The translations under genes were made by a program, and so were the position numbers. From positions 62,001-126,000 of the forward strand of contig JYPD01000025.1 of assembly GCA_001567305.1 (NCBI GenBank): a stretch of 64,000 nt of DNA, read 5' to 3'. This document shows positions 31,953 through 40,913 of the stretch, piece by piece. Source of the stretch: a candidate division WS6 bacterium OLB21. GTDB taxonomy: Bacteria > Patescibacteriota > Dojkabacteria > B142 > OLB20. The first letter of the stretch is position 1. Each line of letters starts with the position of its first letter. Under the pieces are notes generated by a model. That model was not told the origin of the DNA. It did not search any database and worked only from the letters and a program-made list of their open reading frames with translations.

Positions 31953-32552
31953 ATGGCAATCTCATCAGCTACAAAGAGTTTAAACTACTTGTTTATATCA
32001 AAGGTTAGAATTAAATGTGTTAAATATTTTCTGTTTAACCCAGATGTCCCCATTCATCTCCGTGGTGCCGTTCGAGACTTTAAAGAAGAGATAAATGCAG
32101 TAAGAAGAGAGCTCACCCGACTGGAAGAAATCAAGCTAATAAAAAGCGAAAGCAGAGGCAATCGTCGTTACTTTGTTCTCAACACAGAATACGAATTTCT
32201 TCCAGAGTTAAAGGGAATGTTCCATAAAACCTTTGGTCTTGGGGGAGCCCTCCGCAGTAATGCAGACAAGCTTGGAGAACTTCAATATGCCATACTCACA
32301 GATGCTTTTGTTAATGGAAACAAGCTCGGCTCACAAGATGTCGACCTTGTAATAATTGGCAATATTGATCTTCAAACACTTGCAGATATTATTTCCGATG
32401 CTGAAAAGAAACTTGGTAGAGAAATAAATTATACAGTTCTTAAAGGAAGTGAATTCATTCTTAGAAAAAAGAGAAGAGACGCCTTTGTTACAGAACTGCT
32501 CATGAGAGAAAAGATAGTAGTTTTTGGAAACCCGTCCGATTTGATTCATTAA
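31953..32552 (+). CDS. Winged-helix plus minimal nucleotidyltransferase (MNT) domain protein
   Basis: Of 199 residues, the first ~95 look like an ArsR-type winged helix (VRIKCVKYFLFNPDVPIHLRGAVRDF ... RRELTRLEEIKLIKSESRGNRRYFVLN). The remainder resembles an MNT-type nucleotidyltransferase, with LGSQDVDLVIIG keeping the D-x-D pair. The usual GSxxxG signature before it is replaced by LTDAFVNGN, so activity is uncertain. It lies directly after recA and nine bases before the HEPN-MNT gene, so the two are probably one unit. By analogy with HEPN/MNT pairs it could be an antitoxin or an autoregulator, which is inference. Confidence 0.7.
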   Translation: MAISSATKSLNYLFISKVRIKCVKYFLFNPDVPIHLRGAVRDFKEEINAVRRELTRLEEIKLIKSESRGNRRYFVLNTEYEFLPELKGMFHKTFGLGGALRSNADKLGELQYAILTDAFVNGNKLGSQDVDLVIIGNIDLQTLADIISDAEKKLGREINYTVLKGSEFILRKKRRDAFVTELLMREKIVVFGNPSDLIH

Positions 32553-32561
32553 TAGCAAGAA

Positions 32562-33392
32562 TTGCAGAATCCTTTACAACCGCTCAGACAAAAATCATCG
32601 AGAAGCCGTTTTCAGGTTTGGTTTAAACAGGCAAGATTTGATCTGCAGGCAGCTCATATGAGTTTCGACCACGGTTATTACGAGTGGGCAGTGTATCAGG
32701 CAGAACAATCTGTAGAGAAGGCGATAAAAGCTGTACTGGTTCATGCTGGATGGAAGCCACCAAGAGTTCATAAACTGCAAGTATTAATGGGACTTGCAAA
32801 CGAAGCTAACGACGAATTTAAAAATACCAAGTTCTCTTTTCGACATCTTGAATCGTTCACATTTATATCTAGGTATCCTTTTCTGCTTCCTAATCGCAAC
32901 GATACACCGCACGAAATAATTAAAAAAGCAGATGCAAAAAAGGCTCTAGGGCAAGCACAGGAGTTTGTCGATAAAATCGCTACCATCCTGAAGCACGATG
33001 TTGTCCTTCCGCAAAAGCCACTACATCCGATGAGTGAAATGTACCTTAAAGACAGAGTCTCAGAGAGAATTGATAAAATAAAAGAAGAGCTTGTCAGAGA
33101 ATTTAATCCAGAAGCGGTTATTCTTTTTGGTAGTTTTGCAAAAAACCTAGAACCAGCAGAGCCTTCTACTATTGATATCCTCGTTGTCGCAGATTGCGAA
33201 GAGAGCTTCGTCGATAGAATTGTTAGAGCAAGAAAAGCAACTAAGGGTGGGCTACCTGTTGTTGAACCTCTGGTCTATACCAAAGAAGAATTCGAAACAA
33301 TGCTCAGTGGTGCAGAAGACAGTTTCATAGAGTCAGCGTTGCAAGAAGGTAAAGTACTATACGAAAAAACACCTGGAGCAATTACTATTTGA
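32562..33392 (+). CDS. HEPN-MNT fusion protein
   Basis: The protein of 276 residues joins a HEPN domain (about 15-155) and an MNT nucleotidyltransferase domain (about 165-270). The HEPN part shows WFKQARFDLQAAHMSFDHGYY, AVYQAEQSVEKAIKAVL and PPRVHKLQVLM, where the family's final helix usually carries an R-x4-6-H RNase motif; here RVHKL is a variant. The MNT part has ILFGSFAKN but STIDILVV in place of SDxDL, so the first catalytic acid is Thr. The start is TTG: an in-frame TAG lies two codons upstream and the next ATG is too far in. It sits nine bases after the wHTH-MNT stop. HEPN domains are often RNases paired with MNT antitoxins that AMPylate them; a fusion of both is unusual. Confidence 0.75.
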   Translation: MQNPLQPLRQKSSRSRFQVWFKQARFDLQAAHMSFDHGYYEWAVYQAEQSVEKAIKAVLVHAGWKPPRVHKLQVLMGLANEANDEFKNTKFSFRHLESFTFISRYPFLLPNRNDTPHEIIKKADAKKALGQAQEFVDKIATILKHDVVLPQKPLHPMSEMYLKDRVSERIDKIKEELVREFNPEAVILFGSFAKNLEPAEPSTIDILVVADCEESFVDRIVRARKATKGGLPVVEPLVYTKEEFETMLSGAEDSFIESALQEGKVLYEKTPGAITI

Positions 33393-34062
33393 TATCCACT
33401 GAGGCAAGAATCTTGGCAATAACATCTCCAAAGCTTAAAGAGGGATTGTCTCCATCTACGGTTGAGTTGGTAAATAAAAAGCCAATTTCAGTTTCTTTGG
33501 CTTTAACAACATATAATTCGGCCCCTTTAAAAGTATCTTCATTCTTGTAAAGATTAGTACTCAGTTTATCAACATTGATTTCTGCTGCAAGCTTCCAATC
33601 CTTGGAGTTTACCGTGGCTTGTTCTTTTGATTCTGCGTTAAAAAGTGTGAATGTATAGTATGTTTTGTCAGTTCCATCGTTAAAATTGTAGCTCACATAC
33701 GAATTGCTTAATCTATTTGACTCTGGTATTTCTTGTGAATTCTTTACGAAGCCTGCAGGAAGACGAAAACTTAATCCTGTTTGCTCAAAGCTGACAATCA
33801 ATTGGTTCCCGGCCTGTTTATTTATGGTTTCTGCCTCTTCGTAGTCTTTTATTGGCGTAAGATCACCAGTAAGTATGTAGTTATTGACTTGATGCAACTG
33901 GTTACCTAGGCTTGCCTGAGCTAATGTAAGATCTTGCACCTGTTTTTGAAGTTGATAGTTTGACCATGCAAGACCGATTAAAACAAACAGAAGTATGACA
34001 GTCAAAGGAAATAAAACTCCCGGATAGGTTTTTGGAGCAGGCATTGCTATGGTGTCAGACAT
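33385..34062 (-). CDS. Single-helix anchored protein, unknown
   Basis: The 225-residue protein has a membrane helix at about 15-35, a short coiled coil (LQKQVQDLTLAQASLGNQL) and an outer domain with FRLPAGFVKNSQEIPE and YVSYNF. That layout resembles PsbP-like or DUF4367-type lipocalin-like domains, but I cannot assign it. The gene is the last of an rny-fni operon, four bases after fni. It overlaps the convergent HEPN-MNT gene by eight bases. Confidence 0.65.
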   Translation of the reverse strand: MSDTIAMPAPKTYPGVLFPLTVILLFVLIGLAWSNYQLQKQVQDLTLAQASLGNQLHQVNNYILTGDLTPIKDYEEAETINKQAGNQLIVSFEQTGLSFRLPAGFVKNSQEIPESNRLSNSYVSYNFNDGTDKTYYTFTLFNAESKEQATVNSKDWKLAAEINVDKLSTNLYKNEDTFKGAELYVVKAKETEIGFLFTNSTVDGDNPSLSFGDVIAKILASVDIK

Positions 34063-34066
34063 TCTA

Positions 34067-35080
34067 CTATTTTTCTGACAATTTAACTTTCTGAAGTTCT
34101 GATATTTTAGAGCTTCCTACAGAAAACATAGCAATTCTAAATTCATTCTGCAACTTTTCTAATACAGATACACAGGCTTCGGTGCTTTCTAAAGCAGGAG
34201 CGAGCAGGGGCTTTGCTGCCGTTGCTAGTTTGGCTCCAAGCGCGACTGCCTTGGCTATATGAATACCATTTCGTATTCCGCCACCGGCAATAAGATTCAA
34301 ACCTTTTATACTCCTATTAATCATTAGTGCTTCTGCGGTAGGTATCCCTTCTGCCTTGAAAAGATCTCCAAGGTCGTCTGTTCTTCTGTATCCTTCAACC
34401 CAAGACCATGAAGTTCCGCCCGTTCCAGAAACATCAATCCATTTAACACCTATCTCGGCAAGTCTTCGAGCTGTTTCATGATCGATTCCTGTTCCGACCT
34501 CTTTTATAACGATTGGTTTATGGACTTTAGGAATGATTTTTTCAAGCTTTGGAATTAGTTCCTTGAAATTCGTATCTCCTTCTGGTTGAACAGCTTCCTG
34601 AAGCGGATTAACATGAAGAAATATTCCATCAGCATTGACCGAGTCAATGATTCTGTTGATCTCATCTGCTCCATATCCGTAGTTAATCTGCACCAGCCCC
34701 ATGTTGGCCAATAAAGGTACGCTGGGGCAGTATTTTTTGACATCAAAACTTTTGACTGATTCTGGTTTTCTAAGAATAACTCTCATGGAACCAAGGCCAA
34801 GAGCAACGCCCACCTCTTCTGCCGCTTCTGCAAGACGGCTATTGATTGAGTAACCTTTTTCTGGACCTCCCGTCATCGAAGAAATTATGAAGGGGAAAGA
34901 TAGTTTGGCTCCAAGAAATGAAGCCGTTGTATCAATATCCTGCATATCGATTTCAGGTAAAGCCTTAAAAGGCAATCTATATTTATCAAACGATGACGGC
35001 AAAGGCTCAACATTTTTTTTGAGTACAATGTTGATATGGTCTAGTTTTCGCTCATTTATGTTGTCGTCAAATTCTGCCAT
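34067..35080 (-). CDS. fni: Type 2 isopentenyl-diphosphate delta-isomerase
   Basis: This FMN-dependent enzyme interconverts IPP and DMAPP, which feed undecaprenyl-phosphate synthesis for wall and glycan carriers. The 337 residues follow the family: RKLDHINIVL at the start, SSMTGGPEKGYSIN, LGLGSMRV, HVNPLQEAVQPEGDTNF (the family's NxLQE and E for metal), KEVGTGI, VSGTGGTSW, and AGGGIRNGIHIAKAVALGA. It is intact and lies two bases after rny. The operon with rny may only reflect compact packing. Confidence 0.97.
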   Translation of the reverse strand: MAEFDDNINERKLDHINIVLKKNVEPLPSSFDKYRLPFKALPEIDMQDIDTTASFLGAKLSFPFIISSMTGGPEKGYSINSRLAEAAEEVGVALGLGSMRVILRKPESVKSFDVKKYCPSVPLLANMGLVQINYGYGADEINRIIDSVNADGIFLHVNPLQEAVQPEGDTNFKELIPKLEKIIPKVHKPIVIKEVGTGIDHETARRLAEIGVKWIDVSGTGGTSWSWVEGYRRTDDLGDLFKAEGIPTAEALMINRSIKGLNLIAGGGIRNGIHIAKAVALGAKLATAAKPLLAPALESTEACVSVLEKLQNEFRIAMFSVGSSKISELQKVKLSEK

Positions 35081-35082
35081 GG

Positions 35083-36632
35083 CTATTTTGCCTCCTCTGT
35101 AACTCTATATTCTCTGATCCCTGTAACTTTAACCGATCCGGGATAGCTTTGTGTCTCTTCTATTTCTTTGGCAATCTTATGGCTAAGAAGAGTTACATCC
35201 TCGTCGCTAGCGACATCTGGTTTAAAGATTACGCGAACTTCTCGACCGGCGTGTATAGCGTAGGCCTCTTTAACCGATTCGTATTGCTTGGCAATGTCTT
35301 CGAGAGCTTTAACTCTTTTTACATAGTCTTCGTAGTTATCTCTTCTGGCGCCGGGTCTTGCTCCAGATATTGCATCTGCTATTTGAACAAGAATAGCTTC
35401 GGTTGTTTTTGGTTCGATGTCACCGTGGTGTGATTCTACTGCGTTAGCGAGCACCTCGTCTTTTAGATACTTTCTTACAATATCGCCCGAGATATGATGA
35501 TGAGGCTTGCCTTCGATCTCATGGGTAAGCACTTTGCCTATATCGTGAAGCAGGCAAGCTTTTTTAGTTAGTTCGACATTGGCTCCGACCTCAGAGGCAA
35601 GTTGTGCACCAAGGTTGACCATTTCCATGCTGTGCTTAACCAGGTTTTGTCCATAACTGTATCGGTATTTAAATCTACCTAGCAGTTTGATAACTTCTTG
35701 AGGAAGATCGCTGAAGCCTGCATCGTAGGCCATTTTTTTCTCCGGTTCGTTTAATTTCTTTGGCAAGTTCGTTCTTAATGTTTTTGATAGTGTCTTCGAT
35801 GCTACCAGGATGAACTCTGCGTCCTTGAGAAGTTTTTGTAAGGCTAAAGCAGCAACCTCTCTTCTGATTGGATCAAAACAAGATAGAGTGACTTGATTTG
35901 GAGCTTCGTCAACAATGATATCGACTCCTGTAAGTCTTTCGAAGGTTCTAATGTTGCGACCTTCTTTACCTATGATTTTTCCTTTAACTTCTTCGCTTTC
36001 AATATCGATAGTGGTTGCTGTACTTTCAGAAACATAATCGGTTGCACTTTTTTTGCATGACATCGATTAATATTTCGCGGGTCATATCTTCGGACTTGGA
36101 ATTGATTTGAAATTCTGCCTCTTTAATTTTTTTGGCGATCCAAGAGGTGAGCTCTTCTTCGGTTTCTTTTATGAGAGCTTCTTTTGCTTCTTCTCGACTA
36201 AGTCCGGCAATTTTTTTGAGTTCAACGGCTAACTGATCTCGTACTTTGCGAACATCTTTTTTGGCCTGTTCAAGAGCTCGTTCTCGTTTTTCGATTGCCC
36301 CGAATCTTTCATCCAGTTCTTTGGAGCGATTAAGAACTTGTTTTTCACGATCATCGAGTCGTTTTTCTTCTTTTTCAAGTTCTAGCCGAGCCTCTCGACT
36401 TTTTATTGATTGATGCCTGCTTTAATTGAGACACTTCTTTTTTCTGCTTCTAGCAGAATAACTTTTTGCTTTTTTCACTTGCTTTCGCAATTGCCTCGTC
36501 TTCGCTAAGGTCGACATATTTTTTATCTTTTAGCTGGGTTTCAAGAGCATTTTTTTGCTTTGATAACAAATATGTTCCGCCGACTCCTCCTGTGGCAACT
36601 ATGGAAAGTACGATTAATGCTATGACTTCCAT
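35083..36632 (-). CDS. rny: Ribonuclease Y, about six frameshifts
   Basis: RNase Y is a membrane-bound endonuclease that starts mRNA decay. The order is: N-terminal membrane helix (ALIVLSIVATGGVGGTYLL), a long coiled coil, KH domain (VKGKIIGKEGRNIRTFERLTG), and HD domain (LLHDIGK, AVESHHGD, GARRDNYEDYVKR). The correct reading needs changes at T5 36463-36467 (one short), T6 36438-36443, T5 36400-36404 and T7 36048-36054 (each one extra), then a pair at about 35819 (one short) and T7 35733-35739 (one extra). Between the last two the true reading is RRVHPGSIEDTIKNI, the family's HPxRIEE segment, while the raw frame gives nonsense. The joined protein has about 515 residues, normal for RNase Y. 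Confidence 0.93.
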
Positions 36633-36931
36633 GTTATTAACTAATAATAAACGAAAATAAAACTACAAATTTGGCAATGTATATTTATGCCGTCTTGGAT
36701 GTGAGGGGTGAGTTGCCACAAATAAGATTATTGCAGCAGATGCCTGTCTAACAATTGCTTTCTTAGACTAAGATTGTTCGAAGATTCCGTTAAAATAAAA
36801 GTATTTTTCAGCATTTGTTTTAAAAAAATTCAGGTCTATTAACCCTTTGTAAACATTCCAAAGACTACCCTGATGATACTTTGTATGACAGTGATAGTCA
36901 AGATGGTAGATTCACGCAGGATACGCGGGTA
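36633..36931. other. Gap upstream of rny without a gene
   Basis: About 300 bases lie between the amidase stop and the rny start. No reading frame of note is present on either strand. It holds a good promoter-like pair (36873-36901) on the minus strand that would give rny a leader of about 230 bases. Within that leader a weak CTTTG/CAAAG hairpin is followed about 20 bases later by a T7 run, which could be an attenuator. Confidence 0.5.
36873..36901 (-). promoter_or_regulatory. Candidate rny promoter
   Basis: On the minus strand TTGACT and TATCAT are separated by 17 bases. Transcription would start near 36866, about 230 bases before the rny ATG. It is the best sigma-70-like pair I found on this strand. 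Confidence 0.5.
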
Positions 36932-38157
36932 TTATTCAAAGAGGTCGCTAAATGCTCTAAACAGTCTGTCCAGAAAAGTACCTTTATAATTTGGATTAAC
37001 TCCGTCGTGTTGTTTAACTATTGTTTTGTCTGAATTTATTTTTTGATATTCGGTAATTTTTTGCTGCATTTCTGCAAGCGAGAGGTTCTTTTCGTTAATT
37101 GACTGTTGCATATTATCGAGTATTCTTTGTTGATCAGCAGTTTGATTTCGCAGTCTAATAAGCTCTGTCTGTTGATCGTTAAACTTCTTCTTCGTTTTTA
37201 GAATTTCTTGCCTGGCTTTAACTAAGTCTGCATGCTCTTGAGAGTCAATCATCTTCTTGATTAATTGATCTTCTGTTATTCCAATATTCAGAAAGTAATT
37301 CAAATCGTTCTGGTTAGGCTCTCTTCCTAGTATTTTAATGTAGTGCTTAGTAATCATGTCTTTTCGTTCATCTCTAGTCATCATCGGCTTCATCCCTCCG
37401 CCAGCAGGAGAGGATAGGGGTCGATTTGCGAACGGATCTGTGTTAGATATAGTTGATGGTGGTGTGTAAGTAGTAGTTGGTCTTGGGGCTGGAGTAACAG
37501 AGCCGTGGTCAGAGATGTTTGTAATTGGTGCAGGGGTAGGAGTTACACTTGCTGGAGAGGGTGGTGTTGGATGGTATTTGATCCAGCAGGCAATGAATCC
37601 TTGAACTCGATACCGAAATATTTAAGTATTCCTTTGGCAATTCCGCGTCCTACTTTTTCGATGTTTTCAGGTTTCTTGAGGAATTCTGCATCATCGTTAT
37701 TATCAATGAATCCGCATTCAATTAATGCTGCAACAGGAAGGGTTTCATGCAGGAAGGCAAGTGATCCGTATTCGTGATCGTATTCGCTATGTGCACCATT
37801 GTTTTTGAGTCCGGTTTCTTCGGCAGTCTTTTGTAAGATATCTTCAGCAAGCGCTTCTGATTTGTTTTGACCTTCATCTTCGTACCATCCTTCTAGGCCA
37901 CTGTCGCCGCCACTATTCAAATGCAGTTCGATACAAACATCATTATTTTCTTCAGCATAGCCGGATTTGTTAATCCATTCAATTCTTTGTGAGACATCAA
38001 GATCGGGGGGTACAGAAAGAGAAATTATGCCGTTAGCCCTTAAATGAGGCAGAGTGGCCTTAGCAATTTGTCTAATCACATCGACTTCTCTGAGACCATT
38101 AGCAATAGTGCCCGGATTCGAGCTAGAGTGACCTGTCGATATAATTACTCGTGGCAT
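36932..38157 (-). CDS. Amidase_3 N-acetylmuramoyl-L-alanine amidase with linker and coiled-coil tail, frameshifted
   Basis: The catalytic domain starts at the ATG at 38157: H10 in ISTGHSS, E24 in LREVD, H79 in IELHLNSGG and E147 in ALIECGFIDN are the zinc ligands and catalytic Glu of amidase_3. There is no signal peptide, which is odd for a wall enzyme. After residue ~200 the frame needs one added base near 37570; then a P/T/S linker leads to a DUF4214-like helical unit (HYIKILGREPNQNDLNYFLNIG) and a coiled coil with Q-rich heptads. The joined protein has about 408 residues. It is followed on the same strand by the rny leader and preceded by parB, so it could be linked to division. Confidence 0.82.
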
Positions 38158-38191
38158 GATCTTTGCTGATACAGGCACATTATAGCAGAAG

Positions 38192-39040
38192 CTAGTCTGT
38201 TAATTGTTTGTATATCTTTTTTAATTCGTCGTCGTTCTTGAATGGAATAACGATTTTTCCACCTCTCGCAGATCTTTGCAAGGATACTTTTTCGCCATAT
38301 GATTTTCGGAGGCGAGATTCAATTGTTTGGGTATATTCATCCAGAATTCTCTCGTTTCTTTTCTTTGGCTTTGTTTTATGACCTTGGTTCAGTCTGCGAA
38401 CGAGTTCCTCTACAGCTCTAACGCTGAGCTTGTCACGAACGGTAATCTTAGCAGCCTCGACCATTGTTTCTTTTGATACTAGACCTAAAATTGCTCGAGC
38501 ATGGCCTTCGCTGATTTTTTCGTCTATAAGTAGCTTTTTTACTTGTTCAGGAAGAGTTAATAAACGCATCTTGTTAGCAATCGCAGGACGACTGTATCCA
38601 ACTTTTACAGCGATGTCGCCTTGACCAAGCTTGAACATTTTTATCAACTGTTCAAAGGCGAGTGCTTCTTCGAGCGGATTAAGATCTTTTCTTTGAATGT
38701 TTTCAACTATCGCCAGTTCTAGCATTTGTTGTGGCGAAGCTTCTTTTACTACGACTGGAACAGTTGGCATTTTAGCGAGTTTTGCCGCTCTCCATCTTCT
38801 TTCTCCGGCAATCAATTCGTATTTGCCTTCGCTTTTTTTTGTAACAATAAGGGGTTCAATGACGCCGTGTTCTCGCAGTGAGTCTGCTAACTCTACAAGT
38901 GTTTCTGGTTTGATTTCTGTTCTTGGCTGATAGGGGTTTGGCAAGATTTGTTCAATAGGCAGATTAGCTATGTACGCCTGATTGATCTGAGACATAGTGT
39001 CTTCAGCGATTAAAGATGATAACCCTTTTCCTAATGCCAT
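38192..39040 (-). CDS. parB: Chromosome-partitioning protein ParB/Spo0J
   Basis: ParB is a CTP-dependent clamp that loads at parS and recruits SMC. The 282-residue protein keeps the N-terminal GKGLSSLI (ParA-contact region), PNPYQPR, the CTP box GERRWRA at 79-85, ENIQRKDLNPLEEA at 113-126, a helix-turn-helix (QGDIAVKVGYSRPAIANKMRLL) and a C-terminal dimer domain. It is intact. parA lies 2.5 kb away on the same strand and is separated from it by three genes. I did not find a clear parS 16-mer by eye. Confidence 0.96.
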   Translation of the reverse strand: MALGKGLSSLIAEDTMSQINQAYIANLPIEQILPNPYQPRTEIKPETLVELADSLREHGVIEPLIVTKKSEGKYELIAGERRWRAAKLAKMPTVPVVVKEASPQQMLELAIVENIQRKDLNPLEEALAFEQLIKMFKLGQGDIAVKVGYSRPAIANKMRLLTLPEQVKKLLIDEKISEGHARAILGLVSKETMVEAAKITVRDKLSVRAVEELVRRLNQGHKTKPKKRNERILDEYTQTIESRLRKSYGEKVSLQRSARGGKIVIPFKNDDELKKIYKQLTD

Positions 39041-39087
39041 TTTATTGATTTAAACTAAATTAACTATATCTAAGAAATGATCAACTC

Positions 39088-39669
39088 TCAAGACGGAATT
39101 TCTTGGCCGATTACAGAGAAATGATTATCTTGGTCAAGTCTCATCTCTAGGATCTTAAAGGTATCTTGTAAGGCAAGTTTAAGAGCTTCTTCGTTAAAAT
39201 GGAACTGCTTGAAGTATTCTTGTTTTGGTGCAAGCTTTGAAGGAACAACTAAAAACAATAATCCACCCGTTCTAAGTAAGCGATTTATTTGTGACAATGT
39301 CTCGATAAATTCGGTTGTCGATTGGTAGCTGAGTGAATCCACAGCAAAGACTCCATCAAAAGATGCATCTGAGAATGCTTTAATCTCTTGATGAATATCA
39401 GCAATACTTGCTCTCCCGGGAAGGTTCTTTTCTTGAAGCCATTTTTGAGCAGTATCAACTGCAGCTGGAGAAAAATCCAGCCCCTGAACATCGAAGCCGT
39501 TTTCGGCTAAAGGTATAAGGTGTCTACCGCTACCACAACCAAGATCAAGAACACTGACCACGCCGTGAGCTTTGAATACATTGACCACAGATGGAAAGAA
39601 TGGATGAGGTTCGAGGTGGAATCTGTTGTTTTTGGTATAAAAATCCTCCCAGTTTTTTTGTCCATTCAT
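39088..39669 (-). CDS. Class I SAM-dependent methyltransferase (TehB-like)
   Basis: The 193-residue enzyme has SVLDLGCGSGRHLIPLAENG (motif I), DVQGLDFSP (acidic strand) and FDGVFAVDSLSYQ (motif IV), as in small Methyltransf_25 and TehB-like proteins. The N-terminus WEDFYTKN is typical of that group. The substrate is unknown. It lies 47 bases upstream of parB on the same strand and is divergent from the gene at 39753. Confidence 0.85.
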   Translation of the reverse strand: MNGQKNWEDFYTKNNRFHLEPHPFFPSVVNVFKAHGVVSVLDLGCGSGRHLIPLAENGFDVQGLDFSPAAVDTAQKWLQEKNLPGRASIADIHQEIKAFSDASFDGVFAVDSLSYQSTTEFIETLSQINRLLRTGGLLFLVVPSKLAPKQEYFKQFHFNEEALKLALQDTFKILEMRLDQDNHFSVIGQEIPS

Positions 39670-39752
39670 TGGTATATAGGGAATAATAAGCTTTTTTTAT
39701 TCTACAATATACAGATCTTTATTCCCAGACGCTTAGGTATTATCATGTAGAC

Positions 39753-40913
39753 ATGCAAATAATAATTACTGTCTCAATCATTTTTGGAATTGTTTCTGTT
39801 CTGATGTTGCTTATGGCTCGTGTCTGGTACCATCGAAGAATCTATCCAGAATCATTACACAAAAAAAGGTTTTACATATCAAAATACCCCCGGCACAGGC
39901 ATTGAATCTTGCAAAAGTTAAGAACTTCTTCGACTTGTTGTATGAAGAATTAGATGAAAACTCTCTTGTAAGTGCAGAACTTATTGCAGGTGTTTACGGT
40001 ATGCATTTTTTTATTTAGCTGTGAAGACTCCTTTTCGACTCAACTAAAAAGGCTGCTTGAGAAGTCATTCTTGGGTGTAAAAGTCACAGAAGTAACAGAT
40101 TATGCTTCTGGTCTTGCGCATACGACAAAGATTATCAGTGCTGCTGAATATGCAAACATAGGAAACATCCTTCCAATCAGATTGTTTACAGACAAAACAA
40201 ATGATCCATTGCAGAAGCTGTTTGCCGTTTTGCAGAGTGTCGATTCTCCTGAAGAAGTATGGATGGAGTTCGTTTTCAGAAAGGCTGATCTATCAAAAGT
40301 AAATATCGAAGATATCTGGAAAGAACTTCCCCCCTTACAGCAAAGATTATTAGTAAACAAGCGCTCACAGAGATGCTTCCAGATAATTATCAGGGTGCTT
40401 GTAAAGACGCAGAATAGAAATAATGCACAGCTACTCTTTAATGAAATTAATTCTGTCTTTTCAAGATTCGGGTATCATCAGTTCGCAGAAATAAAAATGC
40501 AAATTGAAACTGAGGATGACATTTATCAACATATAAGAAAATTCCTGATTGGTAAAACAAGAGGTGAACGCTTAAATCAGATTGAAAAATATGAATTACG
40601 ATTTCTGCCGGAAAATCAAATAGGTTATTTCTCGTCGCAAGAGTTGGCTGCCTTATATCATTTCCCGGATATGGAATTAAAAAGTGTTGTTCCAGAGGAG
40701 AAGGAAGTCGAGGTGCCAAGAACTGAGATGAAACAAGAATCTGCAACAACGCAACAGCAAGTTCAAGTTGAAGCATTAGCTGGCGTTTCAACAGATCTGT
40801 CCGATATAAAGCCTGTTGAACCCACAACTAGAGAAGGCGATCCCTTGGCTCCTGCAGAATCATCTCCGAGCGCACTCAATCCAAATGATTACGACACCTT
40901 CGAGGACAGTTAA
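39753..40913 (+). CDS. Anchored protein like the N-terminal part of VirB4/FtsK-type secretion ATPases, two frameshifts
   Basis: An N-terminal membrane helix is followed by HRRIYPESLHKK. The A7 run at 39861-39867 and the T7 run at 40006-40012 each carry one extra base. After correction the text reads KVLHIKIPPAQAL ... LVSAELIAGVYGMHFLFSCEDSFSTQLK, close to the start of type IV secretion ATPase-like (DUF8128) proteins of CPR genomes. The protein then ends in an acidic, T/P-rich tail (residue ~386) with no Walker A or B motif, so the motor domain is absent. I infer a partner of a secretion or conjugation-like complex, or a domain fragment with its own role. Confidence 0.65.

Noticed and set aside
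32562-32564. ATG start further inside the HEPN-MNT gene
   Set aside because: The first internal ATG would remove the first HEPN helix; the TTG nine bases after the upstream stop fits coupling better.
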